DNA of 7,120 nucleotides from assembly GCA_023453125.1 (NCBI GenBank), contig JAEXUB010000028.1, forward strand, positions 1-7,120, written 5' to 3'. Below the pieces are notes generated by a model. It had not been told where the DNA came from. It saw nothing but the letters and a program-made list of their open reading frames with translations, and searched no databases. Shown here piece by piece: positions 1 to 6,138 of the stretch (within the stretch, counting starts at the first letter, position 1; every line of letters begins with the position of its first letter). A program made the position numbers and the translations under genes. This DNA is from Bacteroidota bacterium (GTDB lineage Bacteria > Bacteroidota > Ignavibacteria > Ignavibacteriales > Melioribacteraceae).

Positions 1-642
1 TCTTACAAAGTTGACAAAATAAGCTCCGGCTATAAGGTGACTTTTGAGAAAAACATTTTCGGCGGAGACGCAAAATATATTCAAACTTATGAAATTGACG
101 GCTCGGGCTCTATATTGATATCTAATGATTTTAGGAGAATAAAAGGAACATATCCCGATATGTTCCGCTTTGGTAATCATTTTTATCTTCCAGCCGATTT
201 TGAGAATATAAAATGGTACGGCAGAGGGCCGGGCGAATCCTATTCAGACCGTTATTTATCGGCTTTTATCGGAGAATATGAAGGGAAGATTATTGACCAG
301 TATTATCCTTATGTCCGTCCGCAGGAAAGCGGCAACAAGACGGATGTCCGTTACGGAATAATATCACGGAATGACGGTACAGGATTCAGGATTGAAATGA
401 CAAGTGTTCCCCTTAACATAAACGCCCTTCCCTACAGCATTAACCAGCTCTTTCCGGGTATGGAAAAGACACAGACCCACTCCGGGGAACTTGAGCCTGA
501 TAAATTCGTTCATCTGGATATAGATCTGGTTCAATACGGACTCGGAGGAATAAATTCATGGGGAGCGCTCCCTCTTGAAAAATACCGGCTCCCGTATCAA
601 TCATATAATTACAGCTACAGGATTATTCCTATAGCTGAATAG
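1..642 (+). CDS. Beta-galactosidase, glycoside hydrolase family 2, C-terminal part (5' end outside window)
   Basis: The frame is open from the first base, so the gene begins upstream; 213 C-terminal residues are visible. They match the LacZ-type C-terminal beta-sandwich (Bgal_small_N, domain 5 of GH2 beta-galactosidases). Seen directly: WYGRGPGESYSDR near visible residue 72, then YVRPQESGNKTDVRY near 104 (family form PQExGNKTDVRW), then the late GLGGINSWG (family form GVGGDDSWG) and a final YRLPYQSYNYSYRI strand. In LacZ-type enzymes this domain closes over the active-site cleft; the catalytic glutamates lie in the TIM barrel, which is not in the window. The expected activity is hydrolysis of terminal beta-galactosides, but GH2 members with this domain can have other specificities. 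Whether the protein is exported cannot be judged without the N-terminus. It ends 11 bp before a bidirectional terminator and faces a symporter gene. Confidence 0.9.
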   Translation, partial: SYKVDKISSGYKVTFEKNIFGGDAKYIQTYEIDGSGSILISNDFRRIKGTYPDMFRFGNHFYLPADFENIKWYGRGPGESYSDRYLSAFIGEYEGKIIDQYYPYVRPQESGNKTDVRYGIISRNDGTGFRIEMTSVPLNINALPYSINQLFPGMEKTQTHSGELEPDKFVHLDIDLVQYGLGGINSWGALPLEKYRLPYQSYNYSYRIIPIAE

Positions 643-652
643 AACTGCACAT

Positions 653-682
653 AAAAAAAGACGCCTGATGGCGTCTTTTTTT
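653..682. terminator. Bidirectional intrinsic terminator between convergent genes
   Basis: A perfect GACGCC / GGCGTC stem (660-665 with 670-675) carries a TGAT loop. It is flanked by an A run on the left (653-659) and a T run on the right (676-683), so either strand gives a GC hairpin followed by a U tract. It sits in the 61-bp gap between the beta-galactosidase stop and the symporter stop, where it can end both transcripts. Confidence 0.92.
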
Positions 683-703
683 TCCTTATAAACCGTTTAT
701 CTT

Positions 704-2518
704 TTATGCTGCTTCGCTGCTCGCGTTCCATAATTTATTTATTATCCTCACAAGCACAATACCGCTTACAACAAACACGGCAAGAAGTCCGAACGCATAA
801 TCATATCTCCCGTAAAGGAAGTTCCCGACTGTGAATAGAGCAGACCAGATAACAATGCATCCGGCAACCCATCCTATGAGTCCCATCGGAATATTTTCGC
901 CGGAAGCCTTTGCGGATTCTTTTGAGATTCCCGCTTCAATGCGTATCTGTTCCCAGCCCGGGCCGAAAGGACGTACCTTCTTGTAGAAATCTATAAGTGT
1001 CTTTCTATCTGTCTGGGGGCCTACATACGCAGTAATAATCCAGCTGATTGAAGTAAATAAGATTGTAATTATCAATCCGATATGAGTGCTTATTACCATT
1101 CCGTTTCTTCCGAGTATCAGAAGAATAATTGAAATAATGAAAGAGCTTACCATTGCAACAACTTCGCACCAGGCGTTTATGCGCCACCAGAACCATCTTA
1201 AAAGATATAACAGGCCGGTGCCGGCACCAATCTGCAGAATAATATCGAATGCGTCTTTTGCAGAGTCAAGGAAAAATACGAGTCCCGATGAAGCAAAGAA
1301 CAGAATTAAAGTGGCAATTCTGCCTGCGAACACATAATGCTTTTCGGTGGCATCCTTTTTAATAAAGCGGCGGTAAAAATCGTGTACCAGGTAAGAAGCG
1401 CCCCAATTTAAATGAGTAAGTATTGTTGAGGAGTTAGCGGCAATTAGTCCCCCTACCATCAGACCGATAAACCCGACCGGAAGGAATTTAAGCATAGCGG
1501 GATAAGCAATATCGTGCCCGAGTAATTTCGGGTCGAGATTCGGAAATGCTTTCTGGATATCGGAAAGCTGCGGGAATACAATAATTGATGCGAGAGCCAC
1601 AAGAATCCAGGGCCAGGGACGCAGTACGTAATGGGCAACGTTAAAAAAGAGCACGGCGCCTAAAGAATCCTTTTCCGATTTTGATGCGAGCATTCTCTGT
1701 GCAATGTAGCTTCCTCCTCCCGGTTCTGCCCCCGGATACCAGACTGCCCACCATTGCACCGCAATCGGCATTATAAATACCGCCAGAGCAATATCCCAGT
1801 TGTTGCTGAAATCGGGAAGAATATTCAAATAATTAATCCCGTTTGGTCCTGCAGTATTTGAGAGCTTGTCTACCAGTCCGCTTAATCCCCCTACTTCAGG
1901 AAGCTGCAGAGCAAAATATGCGGCGGCTATTACCGCGGTCATTTTAATGAAAAACTGAATCATATCTATGACCAGCACTCCCCACAACCCTGAGTGCGTA
2001 GCAAATATTACGTTAAGCAGTCCTACAAACAGTAGAGTCTGCCATCTGTCCAATCCGAACAGGATGCCTGCAATCTTGCACGCGGCAAGGTTAACGGTTG
2101 CCATAATCATACAGTTGAAAAAGAAGCCGAGATAAACAGAGCGGAATCCCCTTACAAAGCCTGCCGCCTTTCCTGAATAGCGGAGTTCATAAAATTCAAG
2201 GTCTGTCATTACGCCCGAACGTCTCCAGAGGCGTGCATAGAAAAATACCGTTGCTACACCGGTTAATACAAATGCCCACCAGACCCAGTTTCCGGCAACG
2301 CCGTTTCGGCGTACAATATCGGTAACAAGGTTTGGGGTATCGCTGCTGAATGTGGTTGCCACCATCGATAAACCGGCAAGCCACCAGGGAACTGAACGCC
2401 CCGAAGCAAAAAATTCCGATGTGTTCTTTCCGGCCCTCTTTCCGAAAAAAAGCGCGGGAACAAAACAGATTAGAAGTGAGACTACTATTATTATCCAGTC
2501 TAATAATTGAAGATGCAT
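704..2518 (-). CDS. Sodium:solute symporter family (SSS) transporter, probably sugar
   Basis: This is a 604-residue polytopic inner-membrane protein with about 14-15 hydrophobic segments. It has a short N-terminal segment (about 6-24) followed by the GKRAGKNTSEFFASGRSVPWW loop typical of the SSS/SGLT family. The next helix (about 45-62, AGLSMVATTFSSDT) corresponds to the first unwound core helix. The segment AANSSTILTHLNWGAS (about 360-375) corresponds to the SSS helix whose adjacent Ser residues (S363, S364) normally help bind Na+. The protein should couple Na+ influx to uptake of a solute. It is longer than classic ~500-residue members, with extra C-terminal helices (about 545-593) after a soluble loop (about 500-544). 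A sugar substrate is inferred only from the convergent beta-galactosidase. The ATG at 2518 precedes the first hydrophobic segment directly; no clear Shine-Dalgarno is seen, only AGAG-type purines. Confidence 0.9.
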   Translation of the reverse strand: MHLQLLDWIIIVVSLLICFVPALFFGKRAGKNTSEFFASGRSVPWWLAGLSMVATTFSSDTPNLVTDIVRRNGVAGNWVWWAFVLTGVATVFFYARLWRRSGVMTDLEFYELRYSGKAAGFVRGFRSVYLGFFFNCMIMATVNLAACKIAGILFGLDRWQTLLFVGLLNVIFATHSGLWGVLVIDMIQFFIKMTAVIAAAYFALQLPEVGGLSGLVDKLSNTAGPNGINYLNILPDFSNNWDIALAVFIMPIAVQWWAVWYPGAEPGGGSYIAQRMLASKSEKDSLGAVLFFNVAHYVLRPWPWILVALASIIVFPQLSDIQKAFPNLDPKLLGHDIAYPAMLKFLPVGFIGLMVGGLIAANSSTILTHLNWGASYLVHDFYRRFIKKDATEKHYVFAGRIATLILFFASSGLVFFLDSAKDAFDIILQIGAGTGLLYLLRWFWWRINAWCEVVAMVSSFIISIILLILGRNGMVISTHIGLIITILFTSISWIITAYVGPQTDRKTLIDFYKKVRPFGPGWEQIRIEAGISKESAKASGENIPMGLIGWVAGCIVIWSALFTVGNFLYGRYDYAFGLLAVFVVSGIVLVRIINKLWNASSEAA

Positions 2519-2665
2519 ATAGCTGCTCTCTATAATATTATGTAATTAGTTCCGGCTTAAATTTATCAGGGTAAAAATAGCAAAATTCCCGGCTTGATTT
2601 AATTTTAAATGGGATTTTTTTATCATATTCTCCTTGTCGAGGGGGGGAGGGTTTTTTTGTCCCCT

Positions 2666-2685
2666 CCCATTGCTGAAGCCATGGG
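2666..2685. repeat. REP-like hairpin 1 (imperfect palindrome)
   Basis: CCCATTGC pairs with GCCATGGG across a TGAA loop, giving seven of eight pairs with one T/C mismatch. It has the same length and the same CCCA/TGGG outer ends as the second hairpin 48 bp downstream, which suggests two members of one repeat family. Confidence 0.6.
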
Positions 2686-2733
2686 TTATGTGAGGCATAC
2701 GGGACTTGCCTTACTACAATAGAGGAATTATGA

Positions 2734-2753
2734 CCCACGGATTTATCCGTGGG
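2734..2753. repeat. REP-like hairpin 2 (perfect palindrome)
   Basis: CCCACGGAT pairs perfectly with ATCCGTGGG, leaving a TT apex (in practice an 8-bp stem with a TTTA-type loop). There is no T run directly after it on either strand, so it is a poor fit to an intrinsic terminator and fits a REP-like palindrome better. Confidence 0.65.
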
Positions 2754-2844
2754 GTGAAGGATGATCTCCCGGAGGGCCTCCTCCTCTCCGATTTGGCTCC
2801 CCCCCCTTTTTTTAGTAACTTTTCACTATAAAAATTAAGGTTTT

Positions 2845-3684
2845 ATGGATTTTCTTGACTCACATCTGGTAGATGAGATAATATCGCTTGCCCTTAAAGA
2901 GGACATTGGGGAAGGGGACATCTCGACCGATTCTCTCATAGGGGAATCGGAGGAAGCCTCTGCTTATATAATTGCAAAGGAAGAGGGAATTTTGGCAGGA
3001 CTTCCGGTAGCCGAAAGAGTATTCCGCCGCCTCGACCCGAAAATGAACTGGTATATTCACAAATCGGATGGGGATAAAATTACCAAGGGAGACCTGATTG
3101 TGGAATTCACGGGTAAACTCCGCGCTATTTTAACGGGAGAAAGAACGGCTCTCAATTTCCTCCAGAGAATGAGCGGTATTGCTACTGCAACCTCCCGGTT
3201 TGCCGATGCAATTAAAGAGTTTAATACCAGAATTCTCGATACAAGAAAAACCGCCCCCGGAGAGAGAATGCTGGATAAATATGCCGTAAAGATGGGGGGG
3301 GGAACAAATCACCGCATCGGGCTTTATGATATGGTAATGATAAAAGACAACCATATAAAAGCAGCCGGCAGCATTTCAAATGCAGTCAGGATTGTAAAAG
3401 AAAAGACTCCGGCACATATTAAGATTGAGGTTGAGACATCAAACCTCGATGAAGTAAGAGAGGCTCTTGCTTCAGGCGCGGATATTATAATGCTTGACAA
3501 TATGAGCACTGATCTGATGAAACAGGCCGTTGAAATTATTAATGGAAAGGCTAAAGTTGAAGCATCCGGAGGAGTGAGCTTTGACAGGCTTAAAGAAATT
3601 GCCGCAACAGGTGTAGATTTTATTTCAGTCGGCGCTCTTACACATTCCGTTAAGGCTCTTGACCTTAGCCAGTATATTAAATAA
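2845..3684 (+). CDS. nadC: Quinolinate phosphoribosyltransferase (nicotinate-nucleotide pyrophosphorylase, carboxylating)
   Basis: NadC converts quinolinate and PRPP to nicotinate mononucleotide, CO2 and pyrophosphate in cytosolic de novo NAD synthesis. The 279 residues match the usual family length. The N-terminal alpha/beta sandwich (about 1-105) ends in GERTALN (98-104). The barrel follows, with DTRKT (132-136), GGGTNHRIGLYD (151-162), IKDNH (166-170), EVE (195-197), MLDN (216-219) and ASGG...SVGALTHS (240-268). The Arg, Lys and His residues in these motifs are the known substrate and PRPP contacts, with E197 and D218 at the acidic positions, so the enzyme should be active. The ATG at 2845 follows AAGG (2837-2840), a weak ribosome site. 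It is the first gene of a pair with nadA. A run of nine G (3294-3302) lies in the GGG motif codons. Confidence 0.97.
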   Translation: MDFLDSHLVDEIISLALKEDIGEGDISTDSLIGESEEASAYIIAKEEGILAGLPVAERVFRRLDPKMNWYIHKSDGDKITKGDLIVEFTGKLRAILTGERTALNFLQRMSGIATATSRFADAIKEFNTRILDTRKTAPGERMLDKYAVKMGGGTNHRIGLYDMVMIKDNHIKAAGSISNAVRIVKEKTPAHIKIEVETSNLDEVREALASGADIIMLDNMSTDLMKQAVEIINGKAKVEASGGVSFDRLKEIAATGVDFISVGALTHSVKALDLSQYIK

Positions 3685-3694
3685 TGTTTTTTAC

Positions 3695-3699
3695 AGGGA
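3695..3699 (+). promoter_or_regulatory. Probable ribosome binding site setting the nadA start
   Basis: AGGGA lies five bases before the ATG at 3705. An upstream in-frame ATG at 3684 overlaps the last base of the nadC stop codon but has no purine-rich site ahead of it and would add only MFFTGNK. Starting at 3705 gives MINEINRLRKEKNAVILAHNYQ, the normal NadA N-terminus, so I prefer 3705. Confidence 0.55.
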
Positions 3700-3704
3700 A
3701 CAAA

Positions 3705-4631
3705 ATGATTAACGAAATAAATAGATTAAGAAAAGAAAAGAACGCAGTAATTCTAGCTCACAACTATCAGATTCCTGAGATTCAGGATATTGCGGATTTT
3801 GTCGGGGATTCATACGGGCTCTCAAAAGAAGCATCGATGACGAATGCCGATGTAATTGTATTCTGCGGCGTTCATTTTATGGCGGAGACCGCCTCAATAA
3901 TTTCTCCGGGCAAGAAAGTTTTAATCCCCGATCCCGAAGCCGGATGCTCTCTTGCTTCTTCAATAACCGTTGAACAGCTAAGGGAATGGAAGAAAGAGCA
4001 TCCTGAAGCTATAGTTGTATCATACGTTAATACAACCGCGGAAATTAAAGCAGAAAGCGACTACTGCTGCACTTCGGGAAACGCAGTGCAGGTAATAAAT
4101 GCAATTCCGAAAGAGAAAAAAATTCTTTTTCTGCCGGACCGTTTTTTGGGCAGATATGTTCAGGCTGTTACCGGAAGAGAAATGGAAATCTGGAACGGAT
4201 CGTGCCACGTTCACGAAAAAATAGGGGATGTGGATTTTAATGCTGTCTATGAAAAATACCCCAACGCCGAATTTCTAATCCATCCCGAGTGCGGTTGCTC
4301 CTCTTCCTGCATGCTTAAATCGGCAGTATATGAGGACTGCAAGAACCTTAAGATTTTCTCTACCGAAGGAATGATTAATTTCGTAAACAAATCGGAAGCG
4401 AAAGATTTTGTCATTGCAACCGAAACGGGAATTATTCACAGGCTTAAAAAGGCACAGCCGGAGAGGAATTTTTATCCATTAAGCGAAAACGCCGTTTGCG
4501 AGTATATGAAAATGATTACGATGGAGAAGCTTTATAATTGTCTTCTGAATGAAGAGTTCGAAGTCAAAGTCCCGGCAGAACTTGCCGCCAAGGCGCGCAT
4601 TCCCATTCAGAGAATGCTGGAAATAATTTAG
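3705..4631 (+). CDS. nadA: Quinolinate synthase, [4Fe-4S] enzyme
   Basis: NadA condenses iminoaspartate with dihydroxyacetone phosphate to make quinolinate, the substrate of the adjacent NadC. With the ATG at 3705 it has 308 residues, the family norm. Visible motifs are AHNYQ (H19, Y21), MAETA (59-63), EAGCSLAS (C81), SYVN (Y107, N109), TSGNA (123-127), NGSCHVHE (C167), HPEC (H193, E195) and NAVCEYMK (C265). C81, C167 and C265 are the expected three cluster ligands, and E195 and Y21 the expected catalytic residues; this numbering agrees with what I recall for the Thermotoga enzyme, which supports the start chosen. HPECGCSSSC adds three cysteines (C196, C198, C202), a variant I know from other NadA proteins. 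It is co-transcribed with nadC. A 315-residue form starting at 3684 is possible. nadB, the usual iminoaspartate source, is not in the window. Confidence 0.97.
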   Translation: MINEINRLRKEKNAVILAHNYQIPEIQDIADFVGDSYGLSKEASMTNADVIVFCGVHFMAETASIISPGKKVLIPDPEAGCSLASSITVEQLREWKKEHPEAIVVSYVNTTAEIKAESDYCCTSGNAVQVINAIPKEKKILFLPDRFLGRYVQAVTGREMEIWNGSCHVHEKIGDVDFNAVYEKYPNAEFLIHPECGCSSSCMLKSAVYEDCKNLKIFSTEGMINFVNKSEAKDFVIATETGIIHRLKKAQPERNFYPLSENAVCEYMKMITMEKLYNCLLNEEFEVKVPAELAAKARIPIQRMLEII

Positions 4632-4643
4632 TTTTTAAAACAG

Positions 4644-4667
4644 TGAGACACGCCTAAGCGTGTCTCA
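4644..4667. terminator. Hairpin terminator between convergent nadA and anti-sigma gene
   Basis: TGAGACACGC pairs perfectly with GCGTGTCTCA over ten bases, with a CTAA loop. It lies 12 bp after the nadA stop and 20 bp from the stop of the convergent anti-sigma gene. The T tract after the stem is short on the + strand (ATTA); on the - strand the stem is followed by TGTTTTAAAAAC, a better U-rich tail. It probably serves both genes. Confidence 0.8.
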
Positions 4668-4687
4668 TTAAAAACCATACCGCAGAA

Positions 4688-4936
4688 TCAGCAGCCGCAA
4701 TCTTTTTTATTCTCCAGAAAATCCATCAGGCGCTTATGCATATCCTCATTTACTTCAACATTATATTCCTTATACAGCCTAATGGTGGTATCGATGGATT
4801 CCCTGTAATTACGGCAGCAGTCGCAATCTTCGAGGTGAGCCTTTATTTCAATGCATTTGGGAGAATCGAGCTCTTCCCCAAGGTTATCGCATATATGATG
4901 CATAACGTCTTTGCAATTAATTCTTTCTATTTTCAT
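4688..4936 (-). CDS. Soluble zinc-binding anti-sigma factor (ZAS/zf-HC2 type)
   Basis: This 82-residue protein has no membrane segment, so it should act in the cytoplasm. It carries C8, then HLEDCDCC, which gives H34-x3-C38-x2-C41, the zinc anti-sigma motif. The 26-residue spacing from C8 to H34 equals that of C11 to H37 in the redox-sensing anti-sigma factor RsrA, as I recall it. Residues 44-75 form a probable amphipathic helix that would wrap the partner sigma. C40 lies next to the third zinc ligand position, and the C-terminus ends DCGC (C80, C82), adding thiols beyond the canonical ligands. It overlaps the end of the ECF sigma gene by 20 nt in another frame, which implies translational coupling and that this sigma is its partner. 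Thiol or metal sensing is inferred. The signal is unknown. Confidence 0.85.
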   Translation of the reverse strand: MKIERINCKDVMHHICDNLGEELDSPKCIEIKAHLEDCDCCRNYRESIDTTIRLYKEYNVEVNEDMHKRLMDFLENKKDCGC

Positions 4937-5492
4937 GGCCCAAACTCTTATTTAATTCGTTTCTCAAAAAAGCTCTTGCCCTGTGCAGGCGCGATTTTAC
5001 AGCCGGCACGGAGAGTTTAACTATTTCCCCTGTCTCCTCGGTTGAAAGTCCTTCAACGTCGCGGAGCAGGAATACAATTCTGTATTCAGGCTCCAGTTTG
5101 GAAATCGCATTGTCGAGCAGCTCCTTAAGTTCATTATTTTCGGTTACTCTGCCCGGCGACACACTCCAATCGGCTACATCCTTTTCGTCTATCAACGCGT
5201 TGTCGTCGTCAATTGGAGTATATTCATATTTCTTCTGGGATCGGGCAAGCATTAAACAATGATTCGATACTACCGTATAGAGCCAGGTTGAGAGTTTAGA
5301 ATTGCCGGAGAACTGATTAAGCGATTTTACCATGCTGAGAAATGTCTCCTGCATTGTATTTTCCGCTTTTTCCTTATTACGGCAAATCTTAAAGGAAAAA
5401 TTATATACCGTCTGCTCGTACTTCTTAATCAGGTTTTGCAGTGCCTGCCTGTCCCCCGATTGAGCCTTTTCAATAATTTCTGTTTCTTCCAT
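4917..5492 (-). CDS. ECF-type RNA polymerase sigma factor (sigma-70 family)
   Basis: This 191-residue sigma factor has only regions 2 and 4, the ECF layout. Region 2 (about 20-88) includes YEQTVYNFSFKICRN, the MQETFLSM helix near 47-54 that contacts the core polymerase, and the -10 recognition part KLSTWLYTVVSNHCLMLARS (66-85). An acidic linker follows (about 94-122). Region 4 (about 123-180) shows LDNAISKLEPEYRIVFLLRD and the helix-turn-helix GLSTEETGEIVKLSVPAVKSRLHRARAFLR, which reads the -35 element. It should redirect polymerase to a stress regulon when released by the overlapping downstream anti-sigma factor. It lies 30 bp after an AlkA-like glycosylase gene on the same strand, so the three genes probably form one operon. 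The target promoter is not deducible here. No strong Shine-Dalgarno precedes the ATG at 5492. Confidence 0.93.
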   Translation of the reverse strand: MEETEIIEKAQSGDRQALQNLIKKYEQTVYNFSFKICRNKEKAENTMQETFLSMVKSLNQFSGNSKLSTWLYTVVSNHCLMLARSQKKYEYTPIDDDNALIDEKDVADWSVSPGRVTENNELKELLDNAISKLEPEYRIVFLLRDVEGLSTEETGEIVKLSVPAVKSRLHRARAFLRNELNKSLGHENRKN

Positions 5493-5522
5493 TAATACGA
5501 TGCTTTCAATTGGTGAAAGATT

Positions 5523-6137
5523 CTATTTATTATCAAGAGACTTCCACAAATATAAGGAAGCCAGGGAATTATATGGAGCCCATCCTCTTCTTTTTGAAAT
5601 TTTTATTATCTGCTCCTCTGTGGGAAGCTCCTTAAGCCTATAGTTTATCATTATTGACTTCTTAAGTCCGAGGTCTCCCGTAGGGAGAACATTCTCTCTT
5701 GCGAGTGTAAAAATAAGAAACATGTGTACAGTCCAGGTCCCTACCCCTTTAACCTTAATCAGCTCTTCCATTATCTGAGTGTCCGTTTTTTTATCAATCC
5801 CATCCAGCAGAATATCTTTATTTAGGATTTTTGAGGCCAGGTCTTTGACATATTTTACTTTGGCATTCGAGAGTCCAAGCCCCCGCATTAAGTCCGGATC
5901 CTCATTCAAAACGTCCGCAGGATGCGGTTTTTGGCCGAAATGGGCATAAAAACGGGTAATTATAGAATCTGCCGCTTTAACTGAAAGCTGCTGTCCGATA
6001 ATTGCCTCCAATAAAGAATTGAAGAATTCTTTTCTAGGTGTTAAATTGCAGATACCGTTGTTTTTTATTATAGTTGAGAGTGTCTTATCATTTTTAGACA
6101 AATGTTCAAGCGCTTCTTTCAATTTTGGTGGTTTCAT
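5523..6137 (-). CDS. DNA-3-methyladenine glycosylase II-like (AlkA family, HhH-GPD)
   Basis: This base-excision repair glycosylase removes alkylated purines such as 3-methyladenine from DNA. It has 204 residues, the compact AlkA form lacking the N-terminal TBP-like domain of E. coli AlkA. Visible features are AIIGQQLSVKAADSI (46-60), the helix-hairpin-helix with KVKGVGTWT (128-136), the GPD segment PTGDLGLKKS with the catalytic Asp at 155, and the C-terminal RGWAPYNSLASLYLWKSLD typical of AlkA. There are no C-terminal Fe-S cysteines, which argues against Nth/MutY. It is first in a probable operon with the ECF sigma and anti-sigma genes, which may tie repair to that regulon. I chose the ATG at 6137; a TTG at 6146 would add three residues but is unlikely. 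Its ATG is one base away from the divergent ATG of the cNMP-domain gene, so its promoter must lie in that gene. Confidence 0.92.
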   Translation of the reverse strand: MKPPKLKEALEHLSKNDKTLSTIIKNNGICNLTPRKEFFNSLLEAIIGQQLSVKAADSIITRFYAHFGQKPHPADVLNEDPDLMRGLGLSNAKVKYVKDLASKILNKDILLDGIDKKTDTQIMEELIKVKGVGTWTVHMFLIFTLARENVLPTGDLGLKKSIMINYRLKELPTEEQIIKISKRRGWAPYNSLASLYLWKSLDNK

Positions 6138-6138
6138 A

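Larger units (their letters stand above)
2641..2813. repeat. REP-doublet-like palindromic element with homopolymer-rich ends
   Basis: A GC-rich block is inserted in AT-rich spacer DNA. Its left end has seven G, AGGG and seven T; its right end has CT, eight C and seven T. The ends hold a short inverted match, GGGGGGGAG at 2641-2649 against CTCCCCCCC at 2797-2805. Inside are two 20-nt hairpins that both start CCCA and end TGGG, plus a minor GGAGG/CCTCC hairpin at 2771-2784. GGGAGGG (2645-2651) can also pair with CCCTCCC (2662-2668), competing with the first main hairpin. This arrangement fits the REP/BIME class of repeats that are often mobilised by RAYT (IS200-like) transposases; no transposase gene is present here. 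Copy number elsewhere in the genome is unknown, so 'repeat' is inferred from form. Confidence 0.6.
2519..2844. other. Divergent intergenic spacer between symporter and nadC
   Basis: This is a 326-bp non-coding gap between two genes transcribed away from each other, so it must hold both promoters. The AT-rich parts next to each gene (2519-2638 on the symporter side, 2814-2844 on the nadC side) are the likely promoter regions. TATAATATTA (2531-2540) and ACTATAAAA (2825-2833) are possible AT-rich promoter elements, but I cannot assign -35/-10 or Bacteroidota-type -33/-7 boxes with confidence. The central ~175 bp is occupied by homopolymer tracts and hairpins, described separately. No convincing protein gene is present. 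Confidence 0.7.

Noticed and set aside
2546..2626. A 26-codon - strand ORF (MIKKSHLKLN...) just upstream of the symporter, preceded by AAGGAG
   Set aside because: The AAGGAG is only three bases from the ATG, the peptide shows no recognisable leader feature such as repeated regulatory codons, and no attenuator hairpin follows. It is probably chance in AT-rich DNA.
2538..2738. 66-codon - strand ORF across the spacer
   Set aside because: It runs through the palindromes and homopolymer tracts, and its translation resembles no protein; it is a by-product of repeat DNA.
2734..2753. Hairpin considered as the terminator of an upstream transcript or a nadC riboswitch stem
   Set aside because: No T run follows on either strand, no gene ends nearby, and the surrounding structure is a repeat-like doublet and does not match any NAD-related riboswitch I can recognise.
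3684..3704. Upstream ATG for nadA overlapping the nadC stop
   Set aside because: It would add MFFTGNK, which is not part of the usual NadA N-terminus, and no ribosome site precedes it; the ATG at 3705 has AGGGA at a suitable distance.
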